Both the position numbers and the translations under genes were made by a program. A stretch of DNA of 45,196 nt, from assembly GCF_002591975.1 (NCBI RefSeq), contig NZ_NVQE01000047.1:1-45196 (forward strand), read 5' to 3'. Shown one piece after another: positions 8,085 to 16,422 of this stretch (its first letter is position 1; each line of letters opens with the position of its first letter). A model generated the notes under the pieces. It saw only the letters and a program-made list of their open reading frames with translations, had not been told where the DNA came from and did not search any database. Source of the DNA: Mycobacterium neglectum. Its GTDB lineage: Bacteria; Actinomycetota; Actinomycetes; Mycobacteriales; Mycobacteriaceae.

Positions 8085-8429
8085 ATGTACGCCGGGTTGG
8101 CGTGGACCTTGCTGGTCGCTGTCGCTGGCGTCGCGAGTGTCTATGGTGCGCACCGACTTACGGCAGTGTCTCCTACGGCGCTGGTGTCGCTGCCCTTCCA
8201 ATCCGGATGGGCACCCGAGGAGCACGCCCTGTCGCGCTATCACGTCCGGTGGTACCTGGCCACGCTGGTCTTTCTGGCCTTCGACGTCGAAATGCTGTTC
8301 ATGTATCCCTGGGCGGTCGTTGTCGTAGAGATGGGCACTACCGCGGTCATTGAGATGTTTCTGTTTCTGGCCGCGCTGCTCGTAGCGGTCGCCTGGGCAT
8401 GGCGAGAGGGTGCGCTGCGGTGGACCTGA
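8085..8429 (+). CDS. complex I subunit A-like membrane protein (ND3/NuoA family)
   Basis: 114 residues. The ATG at 8085 follows GGGAGG at 5-base spacing. Three membrane helices match the NuoA layout: residues 2-22, about 55-78 and about 85-107. The signature YLATLVFLAFDVEMLFMYPW keeps the conserved Asp and Glu of NuoA helix 2 (FDVEM). In canonical complex I this subunit flanks the quinone cavity beside NuoH. It is the first gene of an eight-gene overlapping operon and lies 66 bp after a CsoR-like box. The operon has no NADH-binding or Fe-S subunit, so its electron donor, if any, is unknown. Confidence 0.85.
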   Translation: MYAGLAWTLLVAVAGVASVYGAHRLTAVSPTALVSLPFQSGWAPEEHALSRYHVRWYLATLVFLAFDVEMLFMYPWAVVVVEMGTTAVIEMFLFLAALLVAVAWAWREGALRWT

Positions 8430-9730
8430 ATCGATGGTTGGCCAAGTACGCCGCCCGGCGGGCGCACGTGTTCATCGCCGAAGTACCGGGAAACTGGGTT
8501 CTTCGCGCCGCGGTGCAGGACTTGATCGCTGCTCGCGCATGGCGACAGGCCGTCTCACCGGCCGACGCCGACGTCTTGGCGGTATGCGGAACCGCAGACG
8601 ACGACCTCCTCGACCTCATCGATCGCATCTGGGACCAGCTGCCCGGCCCCCGGGCTCGCGTCGACATCCTCGATGTGTCGCCGGCGAGCCCAGAACTGGA
8701 CCGCGCGGTCGGCGTCCTCATCGATGTCAAACGGCAGCGGACGGATGCCAGGGATCGTGTGCGGTCGCCCGAGCCGATACGTCATCACGACCCAGGCCCC
8801 CAGGGTCACCACATGCCCGACAGCGGACAAGGCAACGGTGCTGGACATCAGCACGTGAAGCTCGGTGGCGGCCCGCCGCACGGCAGCTCCCATCTTCAGC
8901 ATCCCGAGGAAAGCCGTGAGCCGGCTGACCACGACGCATACGAGCACCACCACCATGACGCCCATGGCAGCCACGCCGAGCAGGACGAGCATGGCGGTCA
9001 CGACATGGGACACAGCAGCCATGACCACATGGATCACGGCGATATGAATATGGCGCCGGCGGGGATTGCGCTGGCTCAAGGCGGTGAGGACCGCGACGGG
9101 TTGGAAATGGACGAGTTGCACCTACGATTGGGTCCGTTCCTCGCCTACTGGCCGGCTGGGCTGGTGCTGCGCTGCGCGCTGCAGGGCGATGTCATCACCG
9201 CTGCTCAGGCTCAGCTGATGGGTGCCGGCCACGGTGAGCAACCGCGGTCACCGCTGGCCAATTCGAGGGAGGCGGCCCGCCAGGCCGACCATCTCGTGGA
9301 CCTCTTGGTGCTGGCCGGCTGGCCTCGCGCCGCCGCGCGCGCACGACGGTTACGCGAGCGACTGCTTAACGACCCCGTCGACGACTCCGCGGCGCAGAAA
9401 CAGGTCGCCGCGTTGGCCACTCTGGTGCGCCGCTCTCGGGTGCTGCGGTGGGCGCTGCGCGACCTCGCCCCGATCGCAGTCGACGACATCGACCAGTACG
9501 GGCTGCCCGCGTCGCTGGGCGGAGATACCTATGATCGGTTGCTCACACGGCTCGACGTGGTGCAAGGATTGATTCGCCACGAGGCCGACACGCCCCGGTT
9601 GCACATGCCGTGGAGCGCCATCGAGCACATGCTGCCCACGCTGGTCGAGGGTCTAGATGTTGCCACGGCACGGCTGGTGATCGCAGGATTAGGTATCGCC
9701 ACTGACCACGCCAAGGCTGAGCAGCGATGA
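8420..9730 (+). CDS. fusion of degenerate NuoB-like and NuoD-like domains joined by a 22-histidine linker
   Basis: 436 residues from GTG 8420 (agaggg upstream; an ATG at 8399 is also in frame). Residues 1 to about 110 resemble NuoB: SPADADVLAVCG...DLIDRIWDQLPGP parallels the NuoB stretch before its Fe-S cysteines, but all cluster-N2 cysteines are gone. Residues about 120-212 hold 22 His in 92 positions, with Met and Asp near the end (DHMDHGDMNMAP). Residues about 220-436 start like NuoD (MDELHLRLGP, GLVLRCALQGDVI) and later have DTYDRLLTRLD, but lack the His/Cys features of the NuoD quinone or NiFe region. The protein cannot carry N2-type electron transfer. It may be a structural cap and a metal-binding or sensing subunit. 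It overlaps both neighbours. Confidence 0.75.
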   Translation: MDLNRWLAKYAARRAHVFIAEVPGNWVLRAAVQDLIAARAWRQAVSPADADVLAVCGTADDDLLDLIDRIWDQLPGPRARVDILDVSPASPELDRAVGVLIDVKRQRTDARDRVRSPEPIRHHDPGPQGHHMPDSGQGNGAGHQHVKLGGGPPHGSSHLQHPEESREPADHDAYEHHHHDAHGSHAEQDEHGGHDMGHSSHDHMDHGDMNMAPAGIALAQGGEDRDGLEMDELHLRLGPFLAYWPAGLVLRCALQGDVITAAQAQLMGAGHGEQPRSPLANSREAARQADHLVDLLVLAGWPRAAARARRLRERLLNDPVDDSAAQKQVAALATLVRRSRVLRWALRDLAPIAVDDIDQYGLPASLGGDTYDRLLTRLDVVQGLIRHEADTPRLHMPWSAIEHMLPTLVEGLDVATARLVIAGLGIATDHAKAEQR

Positions 9731-10665
9731 CTGAGGTGGCGACAGTTAGCGGCGGGTGGGCGCTGGCGGCCGCTGCCCTCTTGGGCGTGCTTGCACTGTT
9801 CGCGGCCAGCCTGGACAGCACACTTTCCGCACGGGCCAACGGCGTGGGCGGCGCGAGTAGCGCGGCGGGCGCACCGCTGTTTGAGGTGGCCCGCCTGATG
9901 CGTCAGCGTCGTCGGACCCTGGTGGCCGCTGACGCGTTGGTGTGGCGCATCGGGTGCATCGGGCCCATCGTGGTCGCGCTGCTGATGATCGTCGTTGTGC
10001 CGCTGGGGCACTGGACGCTGCTGGATCTTGATGTCGGTGTTATGTGGGTTAACGCCGTGGACGTGATGATGTGGGCGGTGGTGTGGCTGGCCGGCTGGGG
10101 ACCCAATTCGGTGCATTCACTGATCGGCGGCTACCGGTTCCTCGCCCACGCGCTGGGTTATGAACTGCCTCTGATGTTCGCCCTCGTCGCGCCCGCCATC
10201 GCCGCGGGCAGCCTGCGGGTCGGGGACGTGGCCGCCGCCCAGCACGATTTGTGGTTCGTGGTGTGGATGCCGGTCGCATTCGTGGCGTATTGCCTTGGTG
10301 TCTTGGCGTTTTCGGTGTGGGGTCCGTTCAGCCCGGCGCTCGGAGACGACATCGCCGGTGGCATGACCGCCGAGCTGTCCGGGGTTGACCGGCTGGTGTT
10401 CGTTGCCGGGCGCTACGCCGTTCTGGTCGCCGGCGCGGCGTTCGCCGTGCCGATGTTCCTGGGCGGCGGCGCCGGACCGCTGCTGCCCGACTGGATGTGG
10501 TCCGTTGTGAAAACCGTTGCGCTGCTTGGCGTGTTGGTGTGGCTGCGGCGCGCGATACCCGCGCTGCGGCCGGACAAGTTCATGGAGATCGGCTGGGTCG
10601 TGTTGCTGCCCGCCGTCTTGGCCCAAGATCTAGTGGTGGCGGTCATCGCCATCGGCAGGAGTTGA
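9727..10665 (+). CDS. complex I subunit H-like membrane protein (ND1/NuoH family)
   Basis: 312 residues, starting four bases inside the preceding gene (ATGA overlap). About eight membrane helices. Family landmarks are GYRFLAHALGYELPLMFAL (the conserved Tyr-Glu of NuoH helix 5), the loop DDIAGGMTAELSG, parallel to the GYHTEYSG loop of NuoH, and PDKFMEIGWVVLLP near the C-terminus. NuoH anchors the peripheral arm and forms the quinone entry. Here the loop keeps one Glu where canonical sequences have several acidic residues, so quinone reduction is doubtful. The protein is probably the joint between the His-rich fusion and the pump-like subunits. Confidence 0.85.
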   Translation: MTEVATVSGGWALAAAALLGVLALFAASLDSTLSARANGVGGASSAAGAPLFEVARLMRQRRRTLVAADALVWRIGCIGPIVVALLMIVVVPLGHWTLLDLDVGVMWVNAVDVMMWAVVWLAGWGPNSVHSLIGGYRFLAHALGYELPLMFALVAPAIAAGSLRVGDVAAAQHDLWFVVWMPVAFVAYCLGVLAFSVWGPFSPALGDDIAGGMTAELSGVDRLVFVAGRYAVLVAGAAFAVPMFLGGGAGPLLPDWMWSVVKTVALLGVLVWLRRAIPALRPDKFMEIGWVVLLPAVLAQDLVVAVIAIGRS

Positions 10666-10671
10666 CACACC

Positions 10672-11235
10672 ATGATCGTCCATATCCTGTTCTGGCTGCT
10701 CGCAGTCATCGCCGTCGCTGCCGGGGCCGCGGTGTTCTGGGTCAATTCGATGGCGCGCGCCACGTATGCGCTGGCGGCCTCGTTCATCGCGGTCGGTGTC
10801 GCAGTTGTGCTCTTGCAGCAGAACTACATCGGCGTAGTCACCATCTTGATGATGGTGATGGAGATGGCGGTAATGGCCGTCTACATGGTCATGTTCATGG
10901 GCATGAACCCCGCGCTGATGCCGATGAGCATGGTTCACGACAACCGGCGCGCACTTGCCGCCGCCGTCGCCACCTTCGTGTTCTTGGCCTCCGGGATTCT
11001 GCTGATCCACTGGCCCGCCCGGCAGGGCCAGCCCCCGCAGGACGTCACCATGGCACTCGGCGAGGAGCTGATGGGTCCCCACATGCTCACCATGGCGGTG
11101 ATCAGCCCGGTCATGGTCGCCACGATCGTCGCGGGGATCGTGTTGGCGGCCGCCCGTACCCGCTACGACCGTTTCGGTGACGACCTCACACACCGCCGGG
11201 CACGCGACCCGCAACCCGGAGGAGTGGGCCGATGA
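10672..11235 (+). CDS. complex I subunit J-like membrane protein (ND6/NuoJ family)
   Basis: 187 residues with five membrane helices: FWLLAVIAVAAGAAVFWVNS at residues 7-26, then ATYALAASFIAVGVAVVLL, then a Met-rich helix TILMMVMEMAVMAVYMVMFM (about 59-81), and two more near 102-120 and 142-162. The Met-rich third helix corresponds to the NuoJ pi-bulge helix (GAIMVLFLFVIMML type) that couples quinone chemistry to the pumps. It carries a Glu in its middle. The gene begins 6 bp after the H-like gene and overlaps the K-like gene by 4 bases. The family assignment rests on helix pattern and operon position more than on sequence identity. Confidence 0.8.
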   Translation: MIVHILFWLLAVIAVAAGAAVFWVNSMARATYALAASFIAVGVAVVLLQQNYIGVVTILMMVMEMAVMAVYMVMFMGMNPALMPMSMVHDNRRALAAAVATFVFLASGILLIHWPARQGQPPQDVTMALGEELMGPHMLTMAVISPVMVATIVAGIVLAAARTRYDRFGDDLTHRRARDPQPGGVGR

Positions 11236-11534
11236 CACTACAAACGGTGTTGTTGGTGGCCGCCGCGCTGTTCAGCGTCGGGCTCTACGGTGCGCTGTCC
11301 CAGCAAGTCGTGGTGATGGTGATGATGGGCCTGGAGCTGATGATCAACGCGATCATCCTTGCCGCCGCGGGGTTTTGGTGGTTCGTCATGCCCGCACCCA
11401 GCGGCCAGGTGCTCCTGCTGGTGGTCATCGCCGCCATGACGGTGGAGATGGCCATGGGATTCGCCGTGGCCACCGCGCTGCACCGCGAGCGTCGCGCCGA
11501 CATGACCGACACGGCAGCCGACCTTTCCGGATGA
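11232..11534 (+). CDS. complex I subunit K-like membrane protein (ND4L/NuoK family)
   Basis: 100 residues, three membrane helices. The two buried glutamates typical of NuoK are present: GLELMINAIIL (helix 2) and AAMTVEMAMGFAV (helix 3). In complex I these belong to the charged axis that conducts protons between the E-channel and the antiporter-like subunits. Keeping both argues that the membrane arm is selected for ion movement. ATGA overlaps join it to the genes on both sides. Confidence 0.88.
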   Translation: MTLQTVLLVAAALFSVGLYGALSQQVVVMVMMGLELMINAIILAAAGFWWFVMPAPSGQVLLLVVIAAMTVEMAMGFAVATALHRERRADMTDTAADLSG

Positions 11535-13393
11535 GCAGCCCCGTGATCCCTGCGCTGCTGTGGCTGCTGGTCGCAACACCGGCCGCGGTGGGAGTCGCCT
11601 TGTTGATCTCCCGCCGCGACAATCGGTGGACCGAAGTGATCTCGTTGGCCACCGCGCTCTCGTGCGTCGCCGTGTCGGTGATCGTGTCGGTGGCGCGGCC
11701 GTCGGTGCAGGTTGCCTTCATGGCCGGCGCGCCGTTCGCCCTTCGGGTCGACGCGCTGGCGGGGACAGTGCTGCCCGCAGTCACCACCGTGACGCTGCTG
11801 GTGCTGATGTTCTCGGCCGGGAACATCCGCGAGGCGCGGGGCCGCTTCCACGGGTTGATGCTGGTGTTCGCCGCCGCCGCCATCCTGACAGTGACCGCCG
11901 CGACCCTGCCCGCGCTGCTGCTGGGATGGGAGGTGATGGGGGCAGCGTCGTATGCGCTGATCGGGTTCTGGTGGCGTGAGCAAAACCGGGTATCGGATGG
12001 TTTGACCGCCTTTGTGACCACCCGCACCGCCGATCTGGGGCTGTATCTGGCCGCCGGCGCCGCGCTGGCCGGCGGCGCCGGGATGGCGCTGAACAGTTTC
12101 GCCGACGCCCGGGGCGGGTGGCGCGATGTCCTCGCGCTCGGGGTGCTCGTGGCCGCGCTCGGCAAAGCCGCGCAGCTGCCGTTCTCCTTTTGGCTCTCGC
12201 GGGCGATGTCGGGTCCCAGTCCGGTCAGCGCCCTGCTGCATTCGGCGGCGATGGTGGCGATGGGCGGATTCCTGCTACTGCGGACACAACCCCTGCTGGC
12301 CGCCACCGGCTGGGCCGCGACCGCGGCGGCATGGGTGGGTGTGATCACCGCGGTGGTGCTCGGCGCGGTCGCGGTGGCCCAGCGCGACATCAAGCAGCTG
12401 CTCGCCGCGTCCACCGCAGCCCAGCTCGGATTCGTGGTGATGGCCGCCGGGGTGGCTGCCGTCGGCGGCGGCGCCGCGCACCTGGTGGCGCACGCCGCCA
12501 CCAAGGCCGGGTTGTTCCTCGCCGCCGGCGTGTGGCTGTCGCTGCTGGGCACCCAGCGTCTCGATGACCTCGGCGGTGTGGCGCGGCGCTGGCGGGTGGT
12601 GGGCTGGTCGGCCACCATCGCCGCACTCACGCTGGCCGGGATAGCGCCGCTGTCGCTGTGGGCCACCAAGGACGCTGTGTTGACCGCCGCAGCGCAGCAC
12701 TCCCCCGCGTTGTACGGGCTCGGGTTACTCGCCTCGGGCCTGTCGGCGGCCTATGCGGCCAAGATGTTGGTGGTGATCTGGGCCAGGCCGTCGACCAACG
12801 TGACCGCCCCGTCGCCGACCGCGTCGCCCCGACCAGCACCGCGTCGGCTCACCGGACTCGAGCAGGCGCCTCTCGTGGTCCTCGCCGTGGGGGCGGTGAT
12901 CACGGGCGTGCTGGCCCTGCCCCCAGTGGGCTCCATCGTCGCGCGCACCCTCGACGGTGTCCAGCCGATCTCGCATCCGAGCGTCGCCGAGCTGCTCGGT
13001 TCGGCGGCCCTTGCGCTCGTCGTGGTGGCCGCGGTGGCGCGTTGGCGTGTGCCCGAACCGCGGTGGGCCGCATCGTGGCTGGGGCTTCAGCGCGGCGCGC
13101 ACCTACTGGTCGTGGCCCCGACCATGGGCGCCGCCCGGCTGGCGGCCCGGTTCGATGACAAGGTGCTCGACGCGGCGGTCGACGCCACCGCGGTCGCGGT
13201 GTTGCGTGCGGCGCGCGGGGCGGCTCAGACCGACACCGGGGCGGTGGATCGCGCGGTGGAGGCGGTGGCCGCGCGGGTCGGGCAATTGGGCCAGCTGGCG
13301 CGCCGACCGCAAACCGGTCAGCTGCATCAGTACTACCTGGCCGCCGTCGTGCTGCTGGTTGCCGGCTTCGTGCTCATTGTGGCGGTGAGGTGA
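11531..13393 (+). CDS. complex I subunit L-like / antiporter-like protein (ND5/NuoL family)
   Basis: 620 residues, about the usual NuoL length, from the ATG at 11531 overlapping the K-like stop; the frame is open further upstream only as an overlap shadow. Proton-path residues are in place: Glu in LLGWEVMGAASYALIGF (helix 5), Lys in ALGKAAQLPFSFWL and His in PVSALLHSAAMV (helices 7-8), and Lys in PLSLWATKDAVL (helix 12). The C-terminal region (about 500-620) has the long amphipathic stretch and the final anchor helix YYLAAVVLLVAGFVLIVAV, as in true NuoL. MrpA and DabB carry different extensions. The protein should be competent in proton or cation translocation if driven. Confidence 0.9.
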   Translation: MSSPVIPALLWLLVATPAAVGVALLISRRDNRWTEVISLATALSCVAVSVIVSVARPSVQVAFMAGAPFALRVDALAGTVLPAVTTVTLLVLMFSAGNIREARGRFHGLMLVFAAAAILTVTAATLPALLLGWEVMGAASYALIGFWWREQNRVSDGLTAFVTTRTADLGLYLAAGAALAGGAGMALNSFADARGGWRDVLALGVLVAALGKAAQLPFSFWLSRAMSGPSPVSALLHSAAMVAMGGFLLLRTQPLLAATGWAATAAAWVGVITAVVLGAVAVAQRDIKQLLAASTAAQLGFVVMAAGVAAVGGGAAHLVAHAATKAGLFLAAGVWLSLLGTQRLDDLGGVARRWRVVGWSATIAALTLAGIAPLSLWATKDAVLTAAAQHSPALYGLGLLASGLSAAYAAKMLVVIWARPSTNVTAPSPTASPRPAPRRLTGLEQAPLVVLAVGAVITGVLALPPVGSIVARTLDGVQPISHPSVAELLGSAALALVVVAAVARWRVPEPRWAASWLGLQRGAHLLVVAPTMGAARLAARFDDKVLDAAVDATAVAVLRAARGAAQTDTGAVDRAVEAVAARVGQLGQLARRPQTGQLHQYYLAAVVLLVAGFVLIVAVR

Positions 13394-13397
13394 CGGC

Positions 13398-14888
13398 GTG
13401 CTCAGTGTGATCGTGTTCTTGCCGGTGGCGGCCGCGCTGGCGCTGCTGGCCGCGCCCCGGCTTGGCGGACGCGCCGCCAACGTGATGTGGGTGGCGGTCA
13501 CCGTGATCGACGTGGCGCTCATCGCGGTGGTGTGGGCTCGCTACGACGCGCCGGCCGTCAACGCGCTGGCGTTCGAGGAGCAGGTGCCCTGGATTCCGGG
13601 CGTCAACAGCAGCTACCACGTCGGCGTCGACGGCTTGTCGCTGCCGCTGGTGGTGATGACCGCGGTGATCTTCCTGGCATGCGCCGTCTACGGGCTACGC
13701 AACGATGACCGTCCCCGGCTGCAGGCCGCGTTGTTTCTGTTCCTGCAAAGCGTCAGCCTCGGTTTGTTCGTCGCGGCCGATCTCATCTTGTTCTTCGTCT
13801 TCTTTGACCTGTCGATCGTGGCGATGTACTTCGTCATCGCCGGCTGGGGCCACGGTGACGCGGCGCGCTCGGCGCTGAAGTTCTTCCTCTATACGTTCCT
13901 GGGATCGCTGGCTCTGCTCGTGGGCTTCATCGGCCTCTACATCGCCGCCGACCCGCACACCTTCGACATGGTGGAGCTGGCGGCCACCACACCGCTGGCC
14001 GGCAGTCCGCTGGCGGGAGGCTTGGTGCTGGCCGCAATCCTGCTCGGACTGGCGGTCAAGATACCCACGGTCCCGTTCCATACCTGGCTACCGCCGGCGC
14101 ACACCGACGCACCGGCCGTCGGGTCGGCGGTGCTGGCCGGGGTGCTGCTGAAAATGGGCACCTATGGATTCGTGCGGGTGGCGATGCCGATGCTGCCGCA
14201 GGCATGGCGCGATTGGGCCTGGGCGATCATCGCCGTGGGCATCATATCGGTCTTGTACGGGGCGCTGGTCGCGCTGGCACAAACCGATCTCAAACGCATG
14301 ATCGCCTACACGTCGGTCAACCACATGGGCTACATCGTGGTGGCCGTCGGCGCTGCGGGTCTCATCACAAGCGGCACCGCCGACGCGCGAGAGGTCGCGG
14401 TGGTCGGTGCGGTCACCCAGATGGTCAGCCACGGCCTGATCACAGCCGCCCTGTTTCTGCTCGCCGGGGTGTTCTATGACCGCGCGGGCAGCTATGACAT
14501 GGACTCCTACGGCGGCCTGGCCGGCCCGGCGCCCAAGCTGGCCGCGCTGTTCGCCGTCGGCGCGTTCGCCTCACTGGGATTGCCGGGCTTTTCCGGTTTC
14601 ATCGCCGAATTCCAGATCTTCGCCGGCAGCATCGCAGCCGCACCGGTCACTGCGCTGGCTCTACCCGGCATTCTGATTACCGCCGCGCTGTTTCTGCGCG
14701 CCCTGCAGCGCGTCTTCACCGGTCCCACACGAGGGCATTCGGTCGACTTCACCGACCTGCGGGTCCCTGAGACCGCTTCGGTGTCAATGCTTCTTGTGCT
14801 CAGTGTGGCCATCGGTCTAGTGCCTCGACCGTTGCTGGATCTGATCGAACCTGCCGCCGCCGCGCTGGTCGCCCTCGTCGGGAGATAA
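13398..14888 (+). CDS. complex I subunit M-like / antiporter-like protein (ND4/NuoM family)
   Basis: 496 residues, GTG start 4 bp after the L-like stop. It is clearly NuoM: AVKIPTVPFHTWLPPAHTDAP with the helix-7 Lys, VLAGVLLKMGTYGFVR with the helix-8 Lys, and GLPGFSGFIAEFQIF with the late Glu. The essential helix-5 Glu of NuoM (FFWEMMLVPMYF in E. coli) is replaced by Asp here (FFDLSIVAMYF). This keeps the charge but is unusual, and I cannot say whether it is fixed in the family. About 14 membrane helices are expected. Its position between the L- and N-like genes follows the canonical nuo order. Confidence 0.92.
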   Translation: MLSVIVFLPVAAALALLAAPRLGGRAANVMWVAVTVIDVALIAVVWARYDAPAVNALAFEEQVPWIPGVNSSYHVGVDGLSLPLVVMTAVIFLACAVYGLRNDDRPRLQAALFLFLQSVSLGLFVAADLILFFVFFDLSIVAMYFVIAGWGHGDAARSALKFFLYTFLGSLALLVGFIGLYIAADPHTFDMVELAATTPLAGSPLAGGLVLAAILLGLAVKIPTVPFHTWLPPAHTDAPAVGSAVLAGVLLKMGTYGFVRVAMPMLPQAWRDWAWAIIAVGIISVLYGALVALAQTDLKRMIAYTSVNHMGYIVVAVGAAGLITSGTADAREVAVVGAVTQMVSHGLITAALFLLAGVFYDRAGSYDMDSYGGLAGPAPKLAALFAVGAFASLGLPGFSGFIAEFQIFAGSIAAAPVTALALPGILITAALFLRALQRVFTGPTRGHSVDFTDLRVPETASVSMLLVLSVAIGLVPRPLLDLIEPAAAALVALVGR

Positions 14889-14891
14889 GCG

Positions 14892-16301
14892 GTGAATCCC
14901 GACGCGGCAATGCGGCCGCTGCTCATGGCGCCGGAGATGATGATGTTCGGCGCCGGTCTGGTGGCGCTGATCGCGGGCTCGTTTCTGCGCCGGCAGCGGC
15001 AGTGGTGGGTCGGCGTCATGGCGGCCGCGGCGCAGGCCGGTGTTGTCGGTGTCGCAGCGGTGCAGATGGTCGGGCCGGATGAAATGGCTTTCGAGGGCGC
15101 GTTTTCGATCGACACCGCGACGGGCGTGGCCCGGATCGCCTGCGCGGCTGGATTGTTGTTGATCTGGGCGGTGGCCGGCGCAGAGATGCGGGCATCGCCG
15201 CGGGAAGCCGAAACCTACGCGCTGCTGATGTTTTCGGCCACCGGGGTTCTCGTCCTGGCCGGGGCCGAGGACCTGTTGCTGCTCGTGGCCGGATACTTTC
15301 TGGCCAGCATCCCGCTCTACGGGCTGGTGGGGTTGGCGCGGTCGGCCGCCGCGGCAGAGGCCGCCATGAAGGCCTATCTCATGGGCGCGTTGTTTGGGAT
15401 CCTGCTGATGCTGGGTGCCACGATTCTCTACGGCCTCGCCGGCGCCACCCGATACCCGCAGCTCGCCATGACACTGGGCGGCGCTCCGGCGGTGGCGGTC
15501 GCCGCCGGAGTGGTCGGTGTGCTGGCGGGCCTGATGTTCGAGGCCGGCGGGGTGCCAGCGCACTTCTGGGTTCCCGACGCTGCAGAAGGCGCCAACGCCA
15601 CCGCGGCGACGTTTCTGACCACCGTGCCCAAAATCGGCGCGCTGGTGGCGCTGTATCGCCTCACCACTGCGCTGCCCGACACCCTGGCCTGGCCCGTGCT
15701 GATCGCCGTATTCGCCGTCGCCAGCATGACATTGGGCAACCTGGCCGCATACTGGCAAAACGATCCACGCCGGCTGCTGGGATGGTCTACGGTCAGCCAG
15801 GTCGGCTACCTTCTCGTGCCGATCACCGTCGCCGACAGCAGCGAGTTGGCACTTCCGTCGCTGCTGTTTTACCTGGGCGGCTATACCGTCACCAACATCG
15901 CCGCGTTCGCGGTCACCGCAGCCCTGCCGGGCCGCCGCGATCTCCATTCCTACCGAGGCCTGGCCCGAACCCACCCGTGGCTGGCCGGCGCGTTGGTGGT
16001 GTCCCTGCTCGGTCTGGTGGGCACCCCGCCGACCGCGGTGTTCATCGGCAAAGTCACCACCGCCGCCGCGGCCTGGGATGGCCGATATGCGTGGCTGGCC
16101 GTCGTCGTGTTCGTCAACACGCTGGTCAGCCTGTTCTACTACCTGCGCTGGATCGTCCCTGCGTTCAGGCGCCCCGACGAAACCGGGGATGCCGACCAAT
16201 CGGCTGTGCAGCATTGGCCCGCGCGTGCCGCGGTCTTGGCTGCCGCGCTCAGTCTTATCCTGGGCGTCCTCGCTGGGCCGGTTTGGCACCTGGTCGCCTA
16301 A
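14892..16301 (+). CDS. complex I subunit N-like / antiporter-like protein (ND2/NuoN family), charge residues altered
   Basis: 469 residues, GTG start 3 bp after the M-like stop; last gene of the operon. The alignment to NuoN is clear at ASIPLYGLVGL, VPAHFWVPDAAEGA, RRLLGWSTVSQVGYLLV and TAVFIGKVTT. Two residues of the NuoN proton path are changed. The helix-5 Glu (IELLSLPL in E. coli) is Phe here (YFLASIPL). The helix-7 Lys (GFKLSLVP) is Glu here (MFEAGGVP). The helix-8 Lys (VPKIGAL) and helix-12 Lys (FIGKV) remain. This suggests that the N-like subunit has lost or rewired its half-channel. No terminator is obvious after the stop. Confidence 0.9.
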   Translation: MNPDAAMRPLLMAPEMMMFGAGLVALIAGSFLRRQRQWWVGVMAAAAQAGVVGVAAVQMVGPDEMAFEGAFSIDTATGVARIACAAGLLLIWAVAGAEMRASPREAETYALLMFSATGVLVLAGAEDLLLLVAGYFLASIPLYGLVGLARSAAAAEAAMKAYLMGALFGILLMLGATILYGLAGATRYPQLAMTLGGAPAVAVAAGVVGVLAGLMFEAGGVPAHFWVPDAAEGANATAATFLTTVPKIGALVALYRLTTALPDTLAWPVLIAVFAVASMTLGNLAAYWQNDPRRLLGWSTVSQVGYLLVPITVADSSELALPSLLFYLGGYTVTNIAAFAVTAALPGRRDLHSYRGLARTHPWLAGALVVSLLGLVGTPPTAVFIGKVTTAAAAWDGRYAWLAVVVFVNTLVSLFYYLRWIVPAFRRPDETGDADQSAVQHWPARAAVLAAALSLILGVLAGPVWHLVA

Positions 16302-16422
16302 CACGGATCTTTCAGCTCCGGTTCTCGGGATTTGCTGCGGCACAGCGACGCAACGCGCGTCGGTGCAGAACGCTAGTGGATGCCAGTGAAACGCTCGCCC
16401 GCGACCCAATTTCTGCGCGGCG

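Noticed and set aside
11285..12669. Two long minus-strand frames opposite the K- and L-like genes
   Set aside because: Antisense shadows of conserved membrane proteins; composition (Arg, Gly, His or Ala, Ser, Thr) is typical of shadow frames.
8085..16301. Calling the operon a normal respiratory complex I (nuo) or a group 4 NiFe hydrogenase
   Set aside because: No NuoC/E/F/G/I, no Fe-S cysteines in the B-like part and no NiFe cysteines in the D-like part.
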